Part shown: positions 34,447-45,400 of the stretch, one piece after another
Position numbering within the stretch: the stretch's first letter is position 1
Layout of the letters: each line of letters begins with the position of its first letter
Origin: Gemmatimonadaceae bacterium
GTDB lineage: Bacteria; Gemmatimonadota; Gemmatimonadetes; Gemmatimonadales; Gemmatimonadaceae
NCBI GenBank assembly: GCA_024710705.1
Contig: JANJUF010000113.1
Span: 1 to 64,000, forward strand
DNA: 64,000 nucleotides
Direction of reading: 5' to 3'
The notes under the pieces: model-generated
What the model saw: the letters and a program-made list of their open reading frames with translations, nothing else
The model's database searches: none
What the model was told of the DNA's origin: nothing
Position numbers and translations under genes: made by a program

Positions 34447-35601
34447 CTACGGCAGCGGATGCCGGCGGATGTACATCAGGTCGTCCTCATCCACCCGCGC
34501 CGTGTACACGCTGGTCGCGCCGAAGCCGAGCAGATTCACCCGCTCCGGCAGCTTGATGGCGTCCACCACCCGCCCCTCGGCGTCGAGCAGGTCGTAACGC
34601 TGGCCCGGGGTGCGGTCCAGAACCGGCACCCACGCGCGCCCTCTCGGATCAATGCGGATCTGGTCCCCCGTGATGGCCGGACGCTGCGTCTGCCATGTCT
34701 CCGGCTCCAGCAGCTCCACGCGCGGCATCTGCCCCGCGCCAGCTCCCATTCCAGCGGCCTGACGCATGCCCTCCTCCATGGTGCGCTGCACGGAGTCCAT
34801 CATCATGCGTCTGTCCGCCGCCGTCACCGGCAACTGCGCGTAAGGCAACGCCGCCCCCCGCCGCGAGGCGCCACCCACCGGGAAGAACTCCGGCACGTAG
34901 TTGCGGCCGCGCACCACGATCACCCGTCCGTCGGGATACACACCCCACGCGTCCTGCGGCGGGAAGCCCGGCACGCGGATGCGAATCAGCGCCTGCGAGA
35001 ACTCGGGTGCGGCCGTGAACGTCGGGATCCTCGTGAGCGTGTCCGCCCGCATGGTCTTTGGATCGGTGCGCACGAGCACGGCGGAGTCGGACATGGTCAT
35101 CCGCCCGCCTTCGAAGGAGACCGCGATGGCCTGTCCGTACCAGCGCCCGGCCGCGTCGAGATGGCGCGTCATGGGACGGTTCATCATCGCCATCGGATCG
35201 CCGGCGCCCGGCAGGAGTGCCGTGCGGCGAGCCGTGCCCGTCGGGTCGAGGACCAGCATCCGCGACTGCAACAGGTCAAGCAGCTGCACCGAGTCCCCTG
35301 GCGTGCGCCACATCCCGATCACACTGCGGAACTCGGTCGGGCCGCTGCCTTCGCGCGACACCTCACGCTGTTCCTGCGTGCGGAAGTCGGCCACGGCGAG
35401 GCGCTTTTCCTTGCTGTCGTGCACCACGATGCTGCCGTCGCGCAACTCGACCAGTTGCAGCGGCCCGGACCACGGCTCCTCGAGCTCGGCGTTCGGCGCG
35501 GCGAGGGCGCGTGCGGCGCGGGGCTGCTGCGCCGCAAGCGGGGCAACGATGCCGCCGAGCAGTGCAAGCGCGGCGATGAAACGATGGACCGTGTGGCGCA
35601 T
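34447..35601 (-). CDS. Exported 6-bladed beta-propeller protein, paralogue 4
   Basis: A 384-residue secreted protein with signal peptide FIAALALLGGIVAPLAAQQ, without lipobox. Blade strands include LVELRDGSIVVHDSKEKRLAVAD, SREGSGPTEF, LLDLLQSRMLVLDPTGT and GVYPDGRVIVVRGRNY, and the end DEDDLMYIRRHPLP parallels paralogue 3. A helical Met-rich insertion (RRMMMDSVQRTMEEGMRQAAG) falls at the same place as the insertion of paralogue 3, supporting common descent of those two. ATG 35601 is preceded by the gyrA terminator region; the gene may have its own promoter there. The ligand is unknown. Confidence 0.72.
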   Translation of the reverse strand: MRHTVHRFIAALALLGGIVAPLAAQQPRAARALAAPNAELEEPWSGPLQLVELRDGSIVVHDSKEKRLAVADFRTQEQREVSREGSGPTEFRSVIGMWRTPGDSVQLLDLLQSRMLVLDPTGTARRTALLPGAGDPMAMMNRPMTRHLDAAGRWYGQAIAVSFEGGRMTMSDSAVLVRTDPKTMRADTLTRIPTFTAAPEFSQALIRIRVPGFPPQDAWGVYPDGRVIVVRGRNYVPEFFPVGGASRRGAALPYAQLPVTAADRRMMMDSVQRTMEEGMRQAAGMGAGAGQMPRVELLEPETWQTQRPAITGDQIRIDPRGRAWVPVLDRTPGQRYDLLDAEGRVVDAIKLPERVNLLGFGATSVYTARVDEDDLMYIRRHPLP

Positions 35602-35628
35602 CCGAGTTGACCTGGCGTTAGAGACGAA

Positions 35629-35677
35629 GAACCGACGGCATCCGCGCACTCCCTACGCCCGCGGACACCGTCGGTTC
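35629..35677 (-). terminator. Terminator after gyrA
   Basis: 35629-35646 and 35660-35677 form an 18-bp stem with two central mismatches, starting GAACCGACGG on the plus strand. On the gyrA strand the stem is followed by TTCTTCGTCTC. It lies 28 bp beyond the gyrA stop. Confidence 0.65.
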
Positions 35678-35705
35678 CACCTGCTATCTACCACCCGACG
35701 CCTGA

Positions 35706-38225
<2,520 letters not shown>

Positions 38226-38271
38226 AGCAGCTCGTTTTGGGGGCGAATTTCAGGGGCTCGTGCGACCCCGA

Positions 38272-38300
38272 AAATTACGCGTTCGGCGCGCGGCAAACAA
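38272..38300 (-). promoter_or_regulatory. Candidate gyrA promoter
   Basis: On the minus strand TTGTTT (38300-38295), 17-bp spacer, TAATTT (38277-38272), about 47 bp before the gyrA ATG. Spacing is ideal and hexamer matches are moderate. Confidence 0.45.
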
Positions 38301-38327
38301 CCTCTGTTTTCACTCTGAAAACGGGCG

Positions 38328-39041
38328 TCAGCGCGGATCCGCCGAGGGCCCTTCCGCGTCCGCCTGCGCGCGCCGCACCGCGTCACGCTCCGAGCGCCAT
38401 TCCTCGTACCAACGCCGCGTCACCTCGCCCGCCAGCTCGCGATTGCCGAGCCCGAACGAGAGCGCCAGCGCCAACGCGATCGCCCCGAAGATGATCGCGA
38501 ACGCCGTGGTCACGATGCCGGTGGCCACCCCGAGCTCCTGCAGCGACATGAAGATCGCGAGCAGCACCACGCCGCCCTTCCCCACCCGCGCCAGGATCGT
38601 CGCCCCCGAGAGCGCCCCCGCCGACGCCCCGATCAGCGCCGCCACGAGGTCGCCCAACACCAGACCGAGAATGACGATCACCACCGCCGCAATCACGCTC
38701 GGCACGTAGCTCACCAGCTCGGCGAAGGCCTGGCCGAGGTAGTCGATGCCCAGCGTGTCGGCGGCCAAGAGCATGGCCGTGAAGAGCAGGAACCAGAACA
38801 CCACGTTCGACAGCACCCGCGTCGGCGTGAGCGGCACGCCGTAGGGGTCGAGCGGCGCCGACACGCCGCCGCGCTGCAAGGCCTCGTTGAGGTGCACCCG
38901 CCGCAGCAGGCGCAGCACCGTCCGCTGCGCCAGTCGCGCCACCAGGTAACCCGCGGTCAGCACCACGGCCGCGCCGAACAGCGCCGGCACGTATTCCCAC
39001 AACCGCATCAGGCTCTCACGCAACCGCTCGAGGAACGTCAT
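38328..39041 (-). CDS. Small mechanosensitive-channel-like membrane protein (conserved TM helix)
   Basis: A 237-residue membrane protein with four to five hydrophobic helices (VPALFGAAVVLTAGYLVARL, VLSNVVFWFLLFTAMLLAAD, VPSVIAAVVIVILGLVLGDL, VVLLAIFMSLQELGVATGI, IIFGAIALALALSFGLG). The repeated pattern of a helix ending in Gly-rich turns, and ALALSFGLGNRELAGEV, match the conserved-TM-helix family related to MscS, but the beta-rich MscS domain is absent. It may be an ion channel or regulator of one. The C-terminal tail is charged. It precedes gyrA on the same strand by 103 bp, a gap that contains the gyrA promoter. Confidence 0.75.
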   Translation of the reverse strand: MTFLERLRESLMRLWEYVPALFGAAVVLTAGYLVARLAQRTVLRLLRRVHLNEALQRGGVSAPLDPYGVPLTPTRVLSNVVFWFLLFTAMLLAADTLGIDYLGQAFAELVSYVPSVIAAVVIVILGLVLGDLVAALIGASAGALSGATILARVGKGGVVLLAIFMSLQELGVATGIVTTAFAIIFGAIALALALSFGLGNRELAGEVTRRWYEEWRSERDAVRRAQADAEGPSADPR

Positions 39042-39071
39042 GGCTGTGCTCGGTGTCTCGGGGGAACGGCG

Positions 39072-40232
39072 TCAGAACGTAATCTGCAGGATCGGATGCA
39101 CACCGGCCGCGCCGCTCGCCGCGGCCAGCGCGCCCATCGGACGGAACTGCACGCGCGAGGAGAGGTCGAAGCGGCGCCCCTCGTCCGGCACCGGTTGGGC
39201 ATAGCGCTCGGTGAGCCAAATACCGGCGATGCCTCCCAGCGCCGCGAAGGCCAGCGTCGGGGCCGCGCCGCGTTCGGCCTCGCCCGAGACCAACACGCCG
39301 AGCCCGATACCCATCAGCGCCCCCGCCCCGCTGCCGAGCGCGACCAGCGCGCCCTCGGAGCGGGTGTGGTCGAAGCGGCGCACGAGCCAACGGTCCGCGC
39401 CCCACACCCCCGCCAGCCCGCCGATCAACACTGTGGTCGCGATGGCCTGCGTGCCTGGCGAACTCTCGGCGATCACCGTGCCAGCCGCCAGCGCACCGAT
39501 GCCGGCGCCGAGCCACAGCAAGGACGCGTCGCCGGCCGTCACCTCGTACGACGCACGACCCGCGTACAGCCGCCCCAAGGCATAGCCTCCCCAACCCAGC
39601 ACCATCGGTATCGCCAATCGCGTATTCCGGCTCAGGCCTTCCCCATCGGCATCGTCGGGATCGAACACGTACGTGAGCCCGAGTGCGGTGAGAAAGGTGA
39701 GGTCGTGACCCACCACCGTCGCCACCGCTTCCCCCTCGGTGAGCCCGCTGCCCAGCATCACGCCAGCCGCCGATCCGCCGAGTCCGCCAAGGAGCGTCAG
39801 CGCCGCCGCCTCGCCATCACGCATGCGCGCCGCGTCGGCCAACAACAAGCCGTTGATGCTCCCGCGCCAGCCCATGCGCGAACTCAGGATCTGTCGCGCC
39901 GGCGTGATCTCCACCTGGCGCGTGATCTCAGTGGCGGCGAAGAACGTGCCACCCGCCATCACCAGGTAGCCGGCCAGCCGCGTTGCCGGCTCGGTGCCCA
40001 CCATCACCGCGAATGCTGGCGCGTACGACGCAAGCCCGAGGATCGCCTGGTTGCGCACGAAAGCGATGCGCATCTCGCGCGTGGTTTGGCCGCCCTGCCC
40101 CTCGTCATCCAGTCTCACCGTGTCGGCCAGCGGCTCGCGCGAGAAGTCGAGGCGTGGCGGGGGCTCCTGCTGGGCGACGGCGCGGGACGCGCCGAGAGAC
40201 AGCGCGAGCAGCGCGCGGAGGAGTGGGTGCAT
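39072..40232 (-). CDS. Exported Gly-rich multi-helix protein of unknown function
   Basis: A 386-residue protein with signal peptide MHPLLRALLALSLGASRAVAQ. The mature part alternates Gly/Ala-rich hydrophobic segments (LTLLGGLGGSAAGVMLGSGL, LLWLGAGIGALAAGTVIAES, LVALGSGAGALMGIGLGVLV, LAFAALGGIAGIWLTERYAQ) resembling glycine-zipper repeats, and ends in alternating residues VHPILQITF with a terminal Phe, as in outer-membrane proteins. The family is not recognised. An envelope location is likely; a role in membrane assembly or as a channel is speculation. The ATG at 40232 opens the signal peptide. Confidence 0.6.
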   Translation of the reverse strand: MHPLLRALLALSLGASRAVAQQEPPPRLDFSREPLADTVRLDDEGQGGQTTREMRIAFVRNQAILGLASYAPAFAVMVGTEPATRLAGYLVMAGGTFFAATEITRQVEITPARQILSSRMGWRGSINGLLLADAARMRDGEAAALTLLGGLGGSAAGVMLGSGLTEGEAVATVVGHDLTFLTALGLTYVFDPDDADGEGLSRNTRLAIPMVLGWGGYALGRLYAGRASYEVTAGDASLLWLGAGIGALAAGTVIAESSPGTQAIATTVLIGGLAGVWGADRWLVRRFDHTRSEGALVALGSGAGALMGIGLGVLVSGEAERGAAPTLAFAALGGIAGIWLTERYAQPVPDEGRRFDLSSRVQFRPMGALAAASGAAGVHPILQITF

Positions 40233-40252
40233 GCCGAGCAATCTATGCCGCG

Positions 40253-40477
40253 TCAATTCCGTGTGCCGCGTTTGAGGTCGAACAGCACACTGCGTTTGCA
40301 CTGCGGGCACAGCAGCCACTCGCGCTGCCGCGCGTAGCCGAGCCCGAAGCTCCCGCCGCCGATCGCCCGCTCCTTCATCCGCACATGGCAGCGCGGACAG
40401 TCGGCGTGCCCATCGCGACCATAGGCCTCGCGCACGGCCCGCTCCTCGTCGGCGGTGAACTGCGCCTTCTCAACCAT
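40253..40477 (-). CDS. Small zinc-ribbon protein
   Basis: A 74-residue cytoplasmic protein with two CxxC pairs, Cys27/Cys30 (DCPRCHVRM) and Cys57/Cys60 ([10 protein letters not shown]), spaced as in a classical zinc ribbon. No other domain is present. The gene overlaps the end of the upstream oxidoreductase gene by 8 bp. The ATG at 40477 ([13 protein letters not shown]) is chosen because the protein starts cleanly there. Function is unknown; small zinc ribbons often bind nucleic acid or proteins. Confidence 0.65.
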   Translation of the reverse strand: MVEKAQFTADEERAVREAYGRDGHADCPRCHVRMKERAIGGGSFGLGYARQREWLLCPQCKRSVLFDLKRGTRN

Positions 40478-41513
40478 CCGATACCCGCAACACCAGCTTG
40501 CCGAATTGCGCCCCATCGCGCATCCGCTCGAAGGCGACGCGCCCTTCGGCGAGTGGATACACGGCGTCCACCGTGGGCCACAGGCGGCCCGCCGCGAGTT
40601 CGGCGGTCACCGCGTCGAACTCGGCGTCGTTCCCCATCGTCGAGCCCATCAACGACCACTGGTACCAGAAGAGCCTTCGCACGTCCGTCGTGGCGTTCGC
40701 ACCCGAGGTCGCGCCGCAGGTCACGAGGCGCCCGCCGCGCGTGAGCGCCATCAGCGACGCGTTCCAGGTCCGCTCGCCCACCGATTCGATCACCACGTCC
40801 ACGCCGCGCTTCTTCGTGCGCTCACGCACGACCTTGCCCACATCCTCGGTGGCGTGGTTGAGCAGCACGTCGGCGCCGAGCGCCTCGGCCTGGGCGAGCT
40901 TCTCGGCGCTCGACGAGGTGACCCACACCCGCGCCCCACGCGCCTTGCAGATGCGCAGCGCCGCCTGGGCCACGCCCCCGCCGATGCCCCAGATCAGCAC
41001 GTCCTCGCCCGCCTGGACCTGGGCCCTTGTCACGCACATGCGCCACGCCGTGAGCGTCGCGAGCGTGAACGCCGCGGCGATGTCGTCGGGCACGCTTGCT
41101 GGGATGCGCCGCAGGTTCGACGCCGGCAACACGAGGTATTCGGCGAAGCTCCCGGGATGGTGTTCGCCGAGGAGCCCGAAGCGCACGCAGAGCGAATGCT
41201 CCCCCTTGTGGCACCATTCGCAGGCGCGGCAGGAGATGCCTGGGTTGATCACCACACGGTCGCCGACGCCGAGCCTGCCCACGGCGCCCTGCGTGGACTC
41301 GACCACGCCCATCCCGTCCGCTCCGAGAATCCACGGCGGAGTGATCGTGACGCCGGGTAGGCCGCCGATCGTCCAGAGGTCAAGCCGATTGAGCGCGACG
41401 GCGCGGATCCGCACCCGGACCTCCCCGTCGGCGCGGAGGGCCGGCACGGCCAGGTCGTCGCGATGCTGGATGCGCTCGGTCCCTCCATGCGCATCGATTG
41501 TCAATGCTCGCAC
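40470..41513 (-). CDS. Zinc-dependent alcohol dehydrogenase-like (MDR) oxidoreductase
   Basis: Medium-chain dehydrogenase/reductase of 347 residues. The structural-zinc lobe has Cys95, Cys98, Cys101 and Cys109 ([15 protein letters not shown]), absent from quinone oxidoreductases of the same superfamily. The catalytic-zinc region [14 protein letters not shown] has Asp where classical enzymes have His-Glu, so the catalytic metal site differs from standard ADH. Cofactor binding is through [21 protein letters not shown]. Substrate is unknown. The start is GTG at 41513; only 28 bp separate it from the divergent sucB start, so the two promoters must overlap. Confidence 0.85.
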   Translation of the reverse strand: MRALTIDAHGGTERIQHRDDLAVPALRADGEVRVRIRAVALNRLDLWTIGGLPGVTITPPWILGADGMGVVESTQGAVGRLGVGDRVVINPGISCRACEWCHKGEHSLCVRFGLLGEHHPGSFAEYLVLPASNLRRIPASVPDDIAAAFTLATLTAWRMCVTRAQVQAGEDVLIWGIGGGVAQAALRICKARGARVWVTSSSAEKLAQAEALGADVLLNHATEDVGKVVRERTKKRGVDVVIESVGERTWNASLMALTRGGRLVTCGATSGANATTDVRRLFWYQWSLMGSTMGNDAEFDAVTAELAAGRLWPTVDAVYPLAEGRVAFERMRDGAQFGKLVLRVSDG

Positions 41514-41529
41514 CGCTCCCCCTCTCCGC

Positions 41530-41535
41530 TATATT
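41530..41535 (+). promoter_or_regulatory. -10-like hexamer directly before sucB
   Basis: TATATT ends 6 nt before the sucB ATG and no Shine-Dalgarno is present, so transcription would start at about the A of the ATG. No convincing -35 was found at 16-19 bp. The site lies in the 28-bp gap between divergent start codons. Confidence 0.45.
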
Positions 41536-41541
41536 TGTGTC

Positions 41542-42846
41542 ATGATCGAGATCAAGGTGCCTCCCCTCGGCGAATCGATCACCGAGGCGACCGTCTCCCG
41601 ATGGCTCAAGCAGGAAGGCGATGCCGTCGCCGTCGGCGATACGCTCGTCGAGCTGGAAACCGATAAGATCACCGTGGAGGTCCCCGCGCTCAATGCCGGC
41701 GTGCTCCGCACGCGCTTGAAGGGCGAAGGTGATGTGGTGCAGTTGGCCGAAGTGCTCGGCCAGCTTGAAGAGGGGGCAAGCGCCGCCGCGGCGCCAGCCC
41801 CGAGCGCTTCGGTGGCTCCGGCGGCTGCGCCGACGTCCGCGCCCGCCCCTGCGGCGCCGGCTCCCGCTGCACCGGCTCCCGCTGCACCGGCTCCCGCGCC
41901 GGCCGCGCCGAGCGAAGTGCGGGCGGCCCCCTCGGCCGTGAAGCTCGCGGCCGCGACCGGCGTTGACCTCGCCAGCGTCCCGGGCACCGGACGTGGCGGC
42001 GTGGTGAGCAAGCCCGACGTGATCGATGCGCTGAACGCACCGAAGGCCGTCCCGGCGACTGCCGTCGCTCCCGCGCCGACCCCTGCGGCGGCACCGGCCG
42101 CCGCCGCGAAACCCGCCGCCCCGCTGCGTCCCGCCCCCGCCGATGGCGTGCGCGAGACCCGCGAGAAGATGACGACGCGCCGCAAGCGCATCGCCGAGAA
42201 CCTGCTCCAGGCCCAGCACAGCACCGCGCATCTCACGACGTTCAATGAGATTGACATGTCGGCCGTCTCGGCCGTTCGCGAGCGGATGAAGGAGCGTGTG
42301 GAGAAAGAGCACGGCGTGAAGCTCAGTTTCATGCCCTTCTTCGCCAAGGCCGCTGCCCTGGCCCTCAAGGCGTATCCGGTGGTCAATTCGCAGATCGACG
42401 GCGACTCCGTCATCTACAAGCACTACGTGAACCTCGGCATCGCCGTGGCCAGCGAGCAGGGGCTTGTCGTGCCGAACGTGAAGGACGCCGACCGCATGAG
42501 CATGGTGGGCTTCAGCCGGGCGATGGGTGCCGTGGCCAAGCGCGCCCGCGACGGCAAGCTCAGCATGGACGACCTCACCGGCGGGACCTTCACCATCACC
42601 AATGGTGGCGTGTTCGGTTCGCTGGTCTCCACGCCGATCATCAACTATCCGCAGGTCGCCATCCTGGGGCTGCACAAGATCCAGGACCGCCCCGTCGCGA
42701 TTGACGGCAAGGTCGAGATTCGGCCCATGATGTACGTGGCGCTCAGCTACGACCACCGCATCATCGACGGCCAGCAGGCGGTGCTCTTCCTCGTTCGCGT
42801 GAAGGAACTGATGGAAGACCCGGCCTCGATGCTCATTGACGACTGA
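41542..42846 (+). CDS. sucB: Dihydrolipoyl succinyltransferase (2-oxoglutarate dehydrogenase E2)
   Basis: E2 core of a 2-oxoacid dehydrogenase complex, 434 residues. It has one N-terminal lipoyl domain with the lipoylated Lys42 in [11 protein letters not shown], an Ala/Pro-rich mobile linker (about 82-125), a peripheral-subunit-binding segment near 128-165 ([21 protein letters not shown]), a second Ala/Pro linker, and the catalytic domain with DHRIIDG at 404-410. [13 protein letters not shown] and [13 protein letters not shown] favour SucB (TCA cycle) over the pyruvate E2. E1 is not in the window. The ATG at 41542 has no ribosome site and follows TATATT by 6 nt, suggesting a leaderless transcript. 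lpdA follows at once. Confidence 0.93.
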   Translation: MIEIKVPPLGESITEATVSRWLKQEGDAVAVGDTLVELETDKITVEVPALNAGVLRTRLKGEGDVVQLAEVLGQLEEGASAAAAPAPSASVAPAAAPTSAPAPAAPAPAAPAPAAPAPAPAAPSEVRAAPSAVKLAAATGVDLASVPGTGRGGVVSKPDVIDALNAPKAVPATAVAPAPTPAAAPAAAAKPAAPLRPAPADGVRETREKMTTRRKRIAENLLQAQHSTAHLTTFNEIDMSAVSAVRERMKERVEKEHGVKLSFMPFFAKAAALALKAYPVVNSQIDGDSVIYKHYVNLGIAVASEQGLVVPNVKDADRMSMVGFSRAMGAVAKRARDGKLSMDDLTGGTFTITNGGVFGSLVSTPIINYPQVAILGLHKIQDRPVAIDGKVEIRPMMYVALSYDHRIIDGQQAVLFLVRVKELMEDPASMLIDD

Positions 42847-42847
42847 C

Positions 42848-44257
42848 GTGACCGAACCCACCCTCACTCCCGACGTCGTCGTCATCGGCGGCGGTCCCGG
42901 CGGCTATGTCGCCTCCATCCGCGCCGCCCAGCTTGGCCTCTCCACCGTCTGCGTGGAGTTCGACAAGACGCTCGGCGGCACCTGCGTCAACGTCGGCTGC
43001 ATCCCCTCCAAGGCGCTGCTCGGCTCCAGCGAACACTACGAGTTCGCCCTCAAGCACGCGCAGGAGCACGGCATCCGCCTGAGCGGCGTCACCCTCGACC
43101 TCGCGCAGATGATGAAGCGCAAGGACGATGTCGTCGCCCAGAACACCAAGGGCGTCGAGTTCCTCTTCAAGAAGAACAAGGTCACCTGGGCCAAGGGCGT
43201 CGGCACGCTCAAGGCCGGCAACGTGGTCGAAGTGCGGGCCATGGACGGCAGCCTCACCACGTATCGCCCCAAGCACGTGATCCTCGCCACCGGCTCGGTG
43301 CCGATGACGCTGCCGTTCCTGCCCTTCGACGAAGAGCGCATTCTCAGCAACGTCGGCGCGCTACGGATTCCCGAGGTACCCAAGCACCTCATCGTGATCG
43401 GCGGCGGGGTGATCGGGCTCGAGCTGGGTTCCGTGTGGCGGCGCCTCGGCGCGATGGTGACGGTGATCGAGTACGCCCCGACCATCCTGCCGGGCATGGA
43501 CGCCGACGTCGTGAAGGAAGCGACGAAGATCTTCACGAAGCAGGGCCTCGAGATCCACACCGGCACCCAGGTGACCGGCGGGCATCGCGAAGGCCAGCGC
43601 ATCGTGATCACCACCGGCACCAACGGCTCGGCGCGCACCTTCGGCGCTGACTACGTGCTGGTCTCCATCGGCCGTCGCCCAGCCCTCACCGGCGTGGACG
43701 CCGAGGCACTCGGCCTCGCGCTCGGCCAGCGTGGCGAGATCCTCGTGGACGCGCAGATGCGCACCAACCTCCCCAACGGGTTCGCCATCGGTGACGCGGT
43801 GGGAGGGAAGCTCCTCGCCCACAAGGCCGAGGAAGAAGGCGTGATCGCCGCCGAGGTGATCGCCGGGAAGCAGGCCAAGATGCACTACCACAACATGCCG
43901 GGCGTGGTCTACACCTGGCCGGAGATCGCCACGGCAGGCCTCACCGAAGCCGAGGCCCGCGCCAGCGGCCGCGCCATCAAGGTGGGCAAGTTCCCCTTCA
44001 GTGCGAACGGCCGCGCCCGCACGATGGCCAGCACCGAAGGCTTCGTGAAGTTCGTCACCGACGCCGCCACCGACGAGATCCTCGGTTGCCACATGATCGG
44101 CCCGAACGTGAGCGACCTGCTCAGTGAGATCGTGCTGGCGATGGAGTACCGCGGCACCGCCGACGACGTGGGCGAGACGGTGCACTCGCACCCGACGCTC
44201 AGCGAGACGGTGAAGGAAGCGGCCCTCGCGGCGCTCGGACGCGCCGTTCACATCTAG
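42848..44257 (+). CDS. lpdA: Dihydrolipoamide dehydrogenase (E3)
   Basis: FAD- and NAD-dependent disulfide oxidoreductase of 469 residues that reoxidises the lipoyl groups of E2. The FAD motif VVIGGGPGGYVAS is followed by the redox-active pair Cys46/Cys51 in GGTCVNVGCIPSK; the NAD-binding motif is VIGGGVIGLELGSVW, and the C-terminal His-Glu proton pair is His448/Glu453 in HPTLSE. The GTG at 42848 starts one base after the sucB stop; a TTG at 42836 inside sucB is less likely. Gene order sucB-lpdA indicates that both serve the 2-oxoglutarate dehydrogenase complex. Confidence 0.95.
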   Translation: MTEPTLTPDVVVIGGGPGGYVASIRAAQLGLSTVCVEFDKTLGGTCVNVGCIPSKALLGSSEHYEFALKHAQEHGIRLSGVTLDLAQMMKRKDDVVAQNTKGVEFLFKKNKVTWAKGVGTLKAGNVVEVRAMDGSLTTYRPKHVILATGSVPMTLPFLPFDEERILSNVGALRIPEVPKHLIVIGGGVIGLELGSVWRRLGAMVTVIEYAPTILPGMDADVVKEATKIFTKQGLEIHTGTQVTGGHREGQRIVITTGTNGSARTFGADYVLVSIGRRPALTGVDAEALGLALGQRGEILVDAQMRTNLPNGFAIGDAVGGKLLAHKAEEEGVIAAEVIAGKQAKMHYHNMPGVVYTWPEIATAGLTEAEARASGRAIKVGKFPFSANGRARTMASTEGFVKFVTDAATDEILGCHMIGPNVSDLLSEIVLAMEYRGTADDVGETVHSHPTLSETVKEAALAALGRAVHI

Positions 44258-44269
44258 CGCGCCGGGCCC

Positions 44270-44794
44270 CTAGAGGTAGCGGTCCTGCACGACGCCAAGG
44301 TGATGGAGCAGGTGGCCGGCGGTGATCCACGCGAGGCCGCGCGTCGTGACGGCGAAGCCGTTGGCTGAGCCGCGGCGCGTCCACGCGTCGGACGGCAGGC
44401 CCGAAAACAGCGTCACGGTGGCCTCGCGCACGGACTGCAGCTCGTCGAGGATCGAATCCATGGAGCGCACGGCCGCCCCGCTCATCGGCGCGTAGGCCTG
44501 CTCGTCCCAGCCGGGGAGCGGCGTGGCATCGCCGCGGGCGATGCGGAGGGCGCGATACGCAAAGATTCGCTCGGCGTCGGCGCAGTGCAGCGCCACTTCC
44601 TTGAGCGTCCACTTCCCGGGCGCATAGGCGTGCGACGCCACGTGCTCCGGCAGGTCGCCTAGGAGCGCCGACGCGATCTCGGCCCCGCCGATCAGGGCCT
44701 CGACGATGTCTCCATCCGGGACCTGTGCGATGTAGCCGGCATAGAACGGGGCGTACTCGTCGGCGGCGGGCCGGATGCGGCGATGGGCGCTCAT
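44270..44794 (-). CDS. DinB-family metalloprotein
   Basis: A 174-residue four-helix protein of the DinB/YfiT superfamily. The metal-site histidines are recognisable: His in KWTLKEVALHCADAERIF and the pair in ITAGHLLHHLGVVQDRYL, with an upstream helix at DIVEALIGGAEIASALLG. Members are damage-inducible or thiol-S-transferase-like enzymes; which applies here is unknown. The ATG at 44794 is clear. It is convergent with lpdA (12 bp) and divergent from the IR-flanked GxxExxY gene. Confidence 0.85.
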   Translation of the reverse strand: MSAHRRIRPAADEYAPFYAGYIAQVPDGDIVEALIGGAEIASALLGDLPEHVASHAYAPGKWTLKEVALHCADAERIFAYRALRIARGDATPLPGWDEQAYAPMSGAAVRSMDSILDELQSVREATVTLFSGLPSDAWTRRGSANGFAVTTRGLAWITAGHLLHHLGVVQDRYL

Positions 44795-44897
44795 AGCGGG
44801 TGCTCGATTCCGTGGTGTTTGCAGAATCTACACCGCGGGCGGGGGATTGGTGGCTGGCTTGCTCGGCTCTCGGGCTAGGCTCGGCGGTCTGGACTTC

Positions 44898-44926
44898 TTT
44901 GCCACAGAGGCACAGGGACACGGAGG
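44898..44926 (+). repeat. Left arm of 29-bp inverted repeat
   Basis: Starts TTTGCCACAGAGGCACAGGG and is the reverse complement of 45317-45345 except at one position. Its right end is 3 bp before the GxxExxY ATG, so it must lie in the 5' leader of the mRNA. Confidence 0.85.
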
Positions 44927-44928
44927 GC

Positions 44929-45303
44929 ATGGTGGAGCGGGACTCCTTGAGCGCGCGCGTGATCGGCGCCGCCATCGAAGTGCATCGCGTGCTCGGACCT
45001 GGTCTTCTGGAGTCCGTCTACTCCAAGTGCCTGCGGATCGAGCTGGACGCGCTAGGCCTGCGGACTCAACGCGAAGTGTCCGTGCCGATCCGTTACCGCG
45101 GGACACGCGTGGACGCTGCGTATCGCATCGACTTGCTCATCGAGAAGACACTGATCGTCGAAGTAAAGAGCACCGCCCGTGACGACCCCGTCTTCCGCGC
45201 GCAGCTCCTGACCTATCTCAAGCTCACCGGGCTACGAACCGGACTCCTCCTCAACTTCGGCCGCCCCACCCTCCGGGAAGGAATCATCCGCATGGTGCGC
45301 TAG
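44929..45303 (+). CDS. GxxExxY protein, PD-(D/E)XK nuclease-like fold
   Basis: A 124-residue protein. The family signature is GLLESVY at residues 25-31, inside AIEVHRVLGPGLLESVYSKCL. A PD-(D/E)XK-like metal site follows: Asp68 in YRIDLLIEKTLIVEVKS with Glu78-x-Lys80. The Gln/Tyr helix QLLTYLKLTGLRTGLLLNFG closes the fold. Nuclease activity has not been established for the family as far as I know. I use the ATG at 44929; translation from upstream in-frame codons would read through the repeat arm (LPQRHRDTE), probably non-genic. The gene is wholly inside an inverted-repeat element. Confidence 0.85.
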   Translation: MVERDSLSARVIGAAIEVHRVLGPGLLESVYSKCLRIELDALGLRTQREVSVPIRYRGTRVDAAYRIDLLIEKTLIVEVKSTARDDPVFRAQLLTYLKLTGLRTGLLLNFGRPTLREGIIRMVR

Positions 45304-45316
45304 CACCGCACCAATA

Positions 45317-45345
45317 CCTCTGTGTCCCTGTGCCTCTGTGGCAAA
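45317..45345 (-). repeat. Right arm of 29-bp inverted repeat
   Basis: Plus-strand sequence CCTCTGTGTCCCTGTGCCTC followed by TGTGGCAAA; complementary to 44898-44926 with one mismatch. It starts 13 bp after the stop codon of the GxxExxY gene. Confidence 0.85.
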
Positions 45346-45400
45346 AGGAAGAGCCGGCCCCACGAGGAGGCCGGCTCAGTACCACGGGCCGCACCGGCGA

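Larger units (their letters stand above)
44898..45345. mobile_element. Inverted-repeat element carrying a GxxExxY gene
   Basis: A 448-bp unit bounded by 29-bp inverted repeats, 44898-44926 and 45317-45345 (one mismatch), built from CACAG-containing short repeats (TTTGCCACAGAGGCACAGGG at the start). It holds one rightward gene, whose ATG is 3 bp from the left arm and whose stop is 13 bp from the right arm. No transposase is present. The layout parallels the 634-bp element at 5156-5789: short-repeat arms, a single small gene, and no other coding sequence. Mobility is inferred from structure only. Confidence 0.55.

Noticed and set aside
42836-44257. TTG at 42836 as the lpdA start
   Set aside because: It lies inside sucB; the GTG at 42848 directly after the sucB stop is more usual and fits the protein's N-terminus.
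44800-44928. Longer N-terminus for the GxxExxY protein
   Set aside because: It would be translated from the inverted-repeat arm; the family fold starts after the ATG at 44929.
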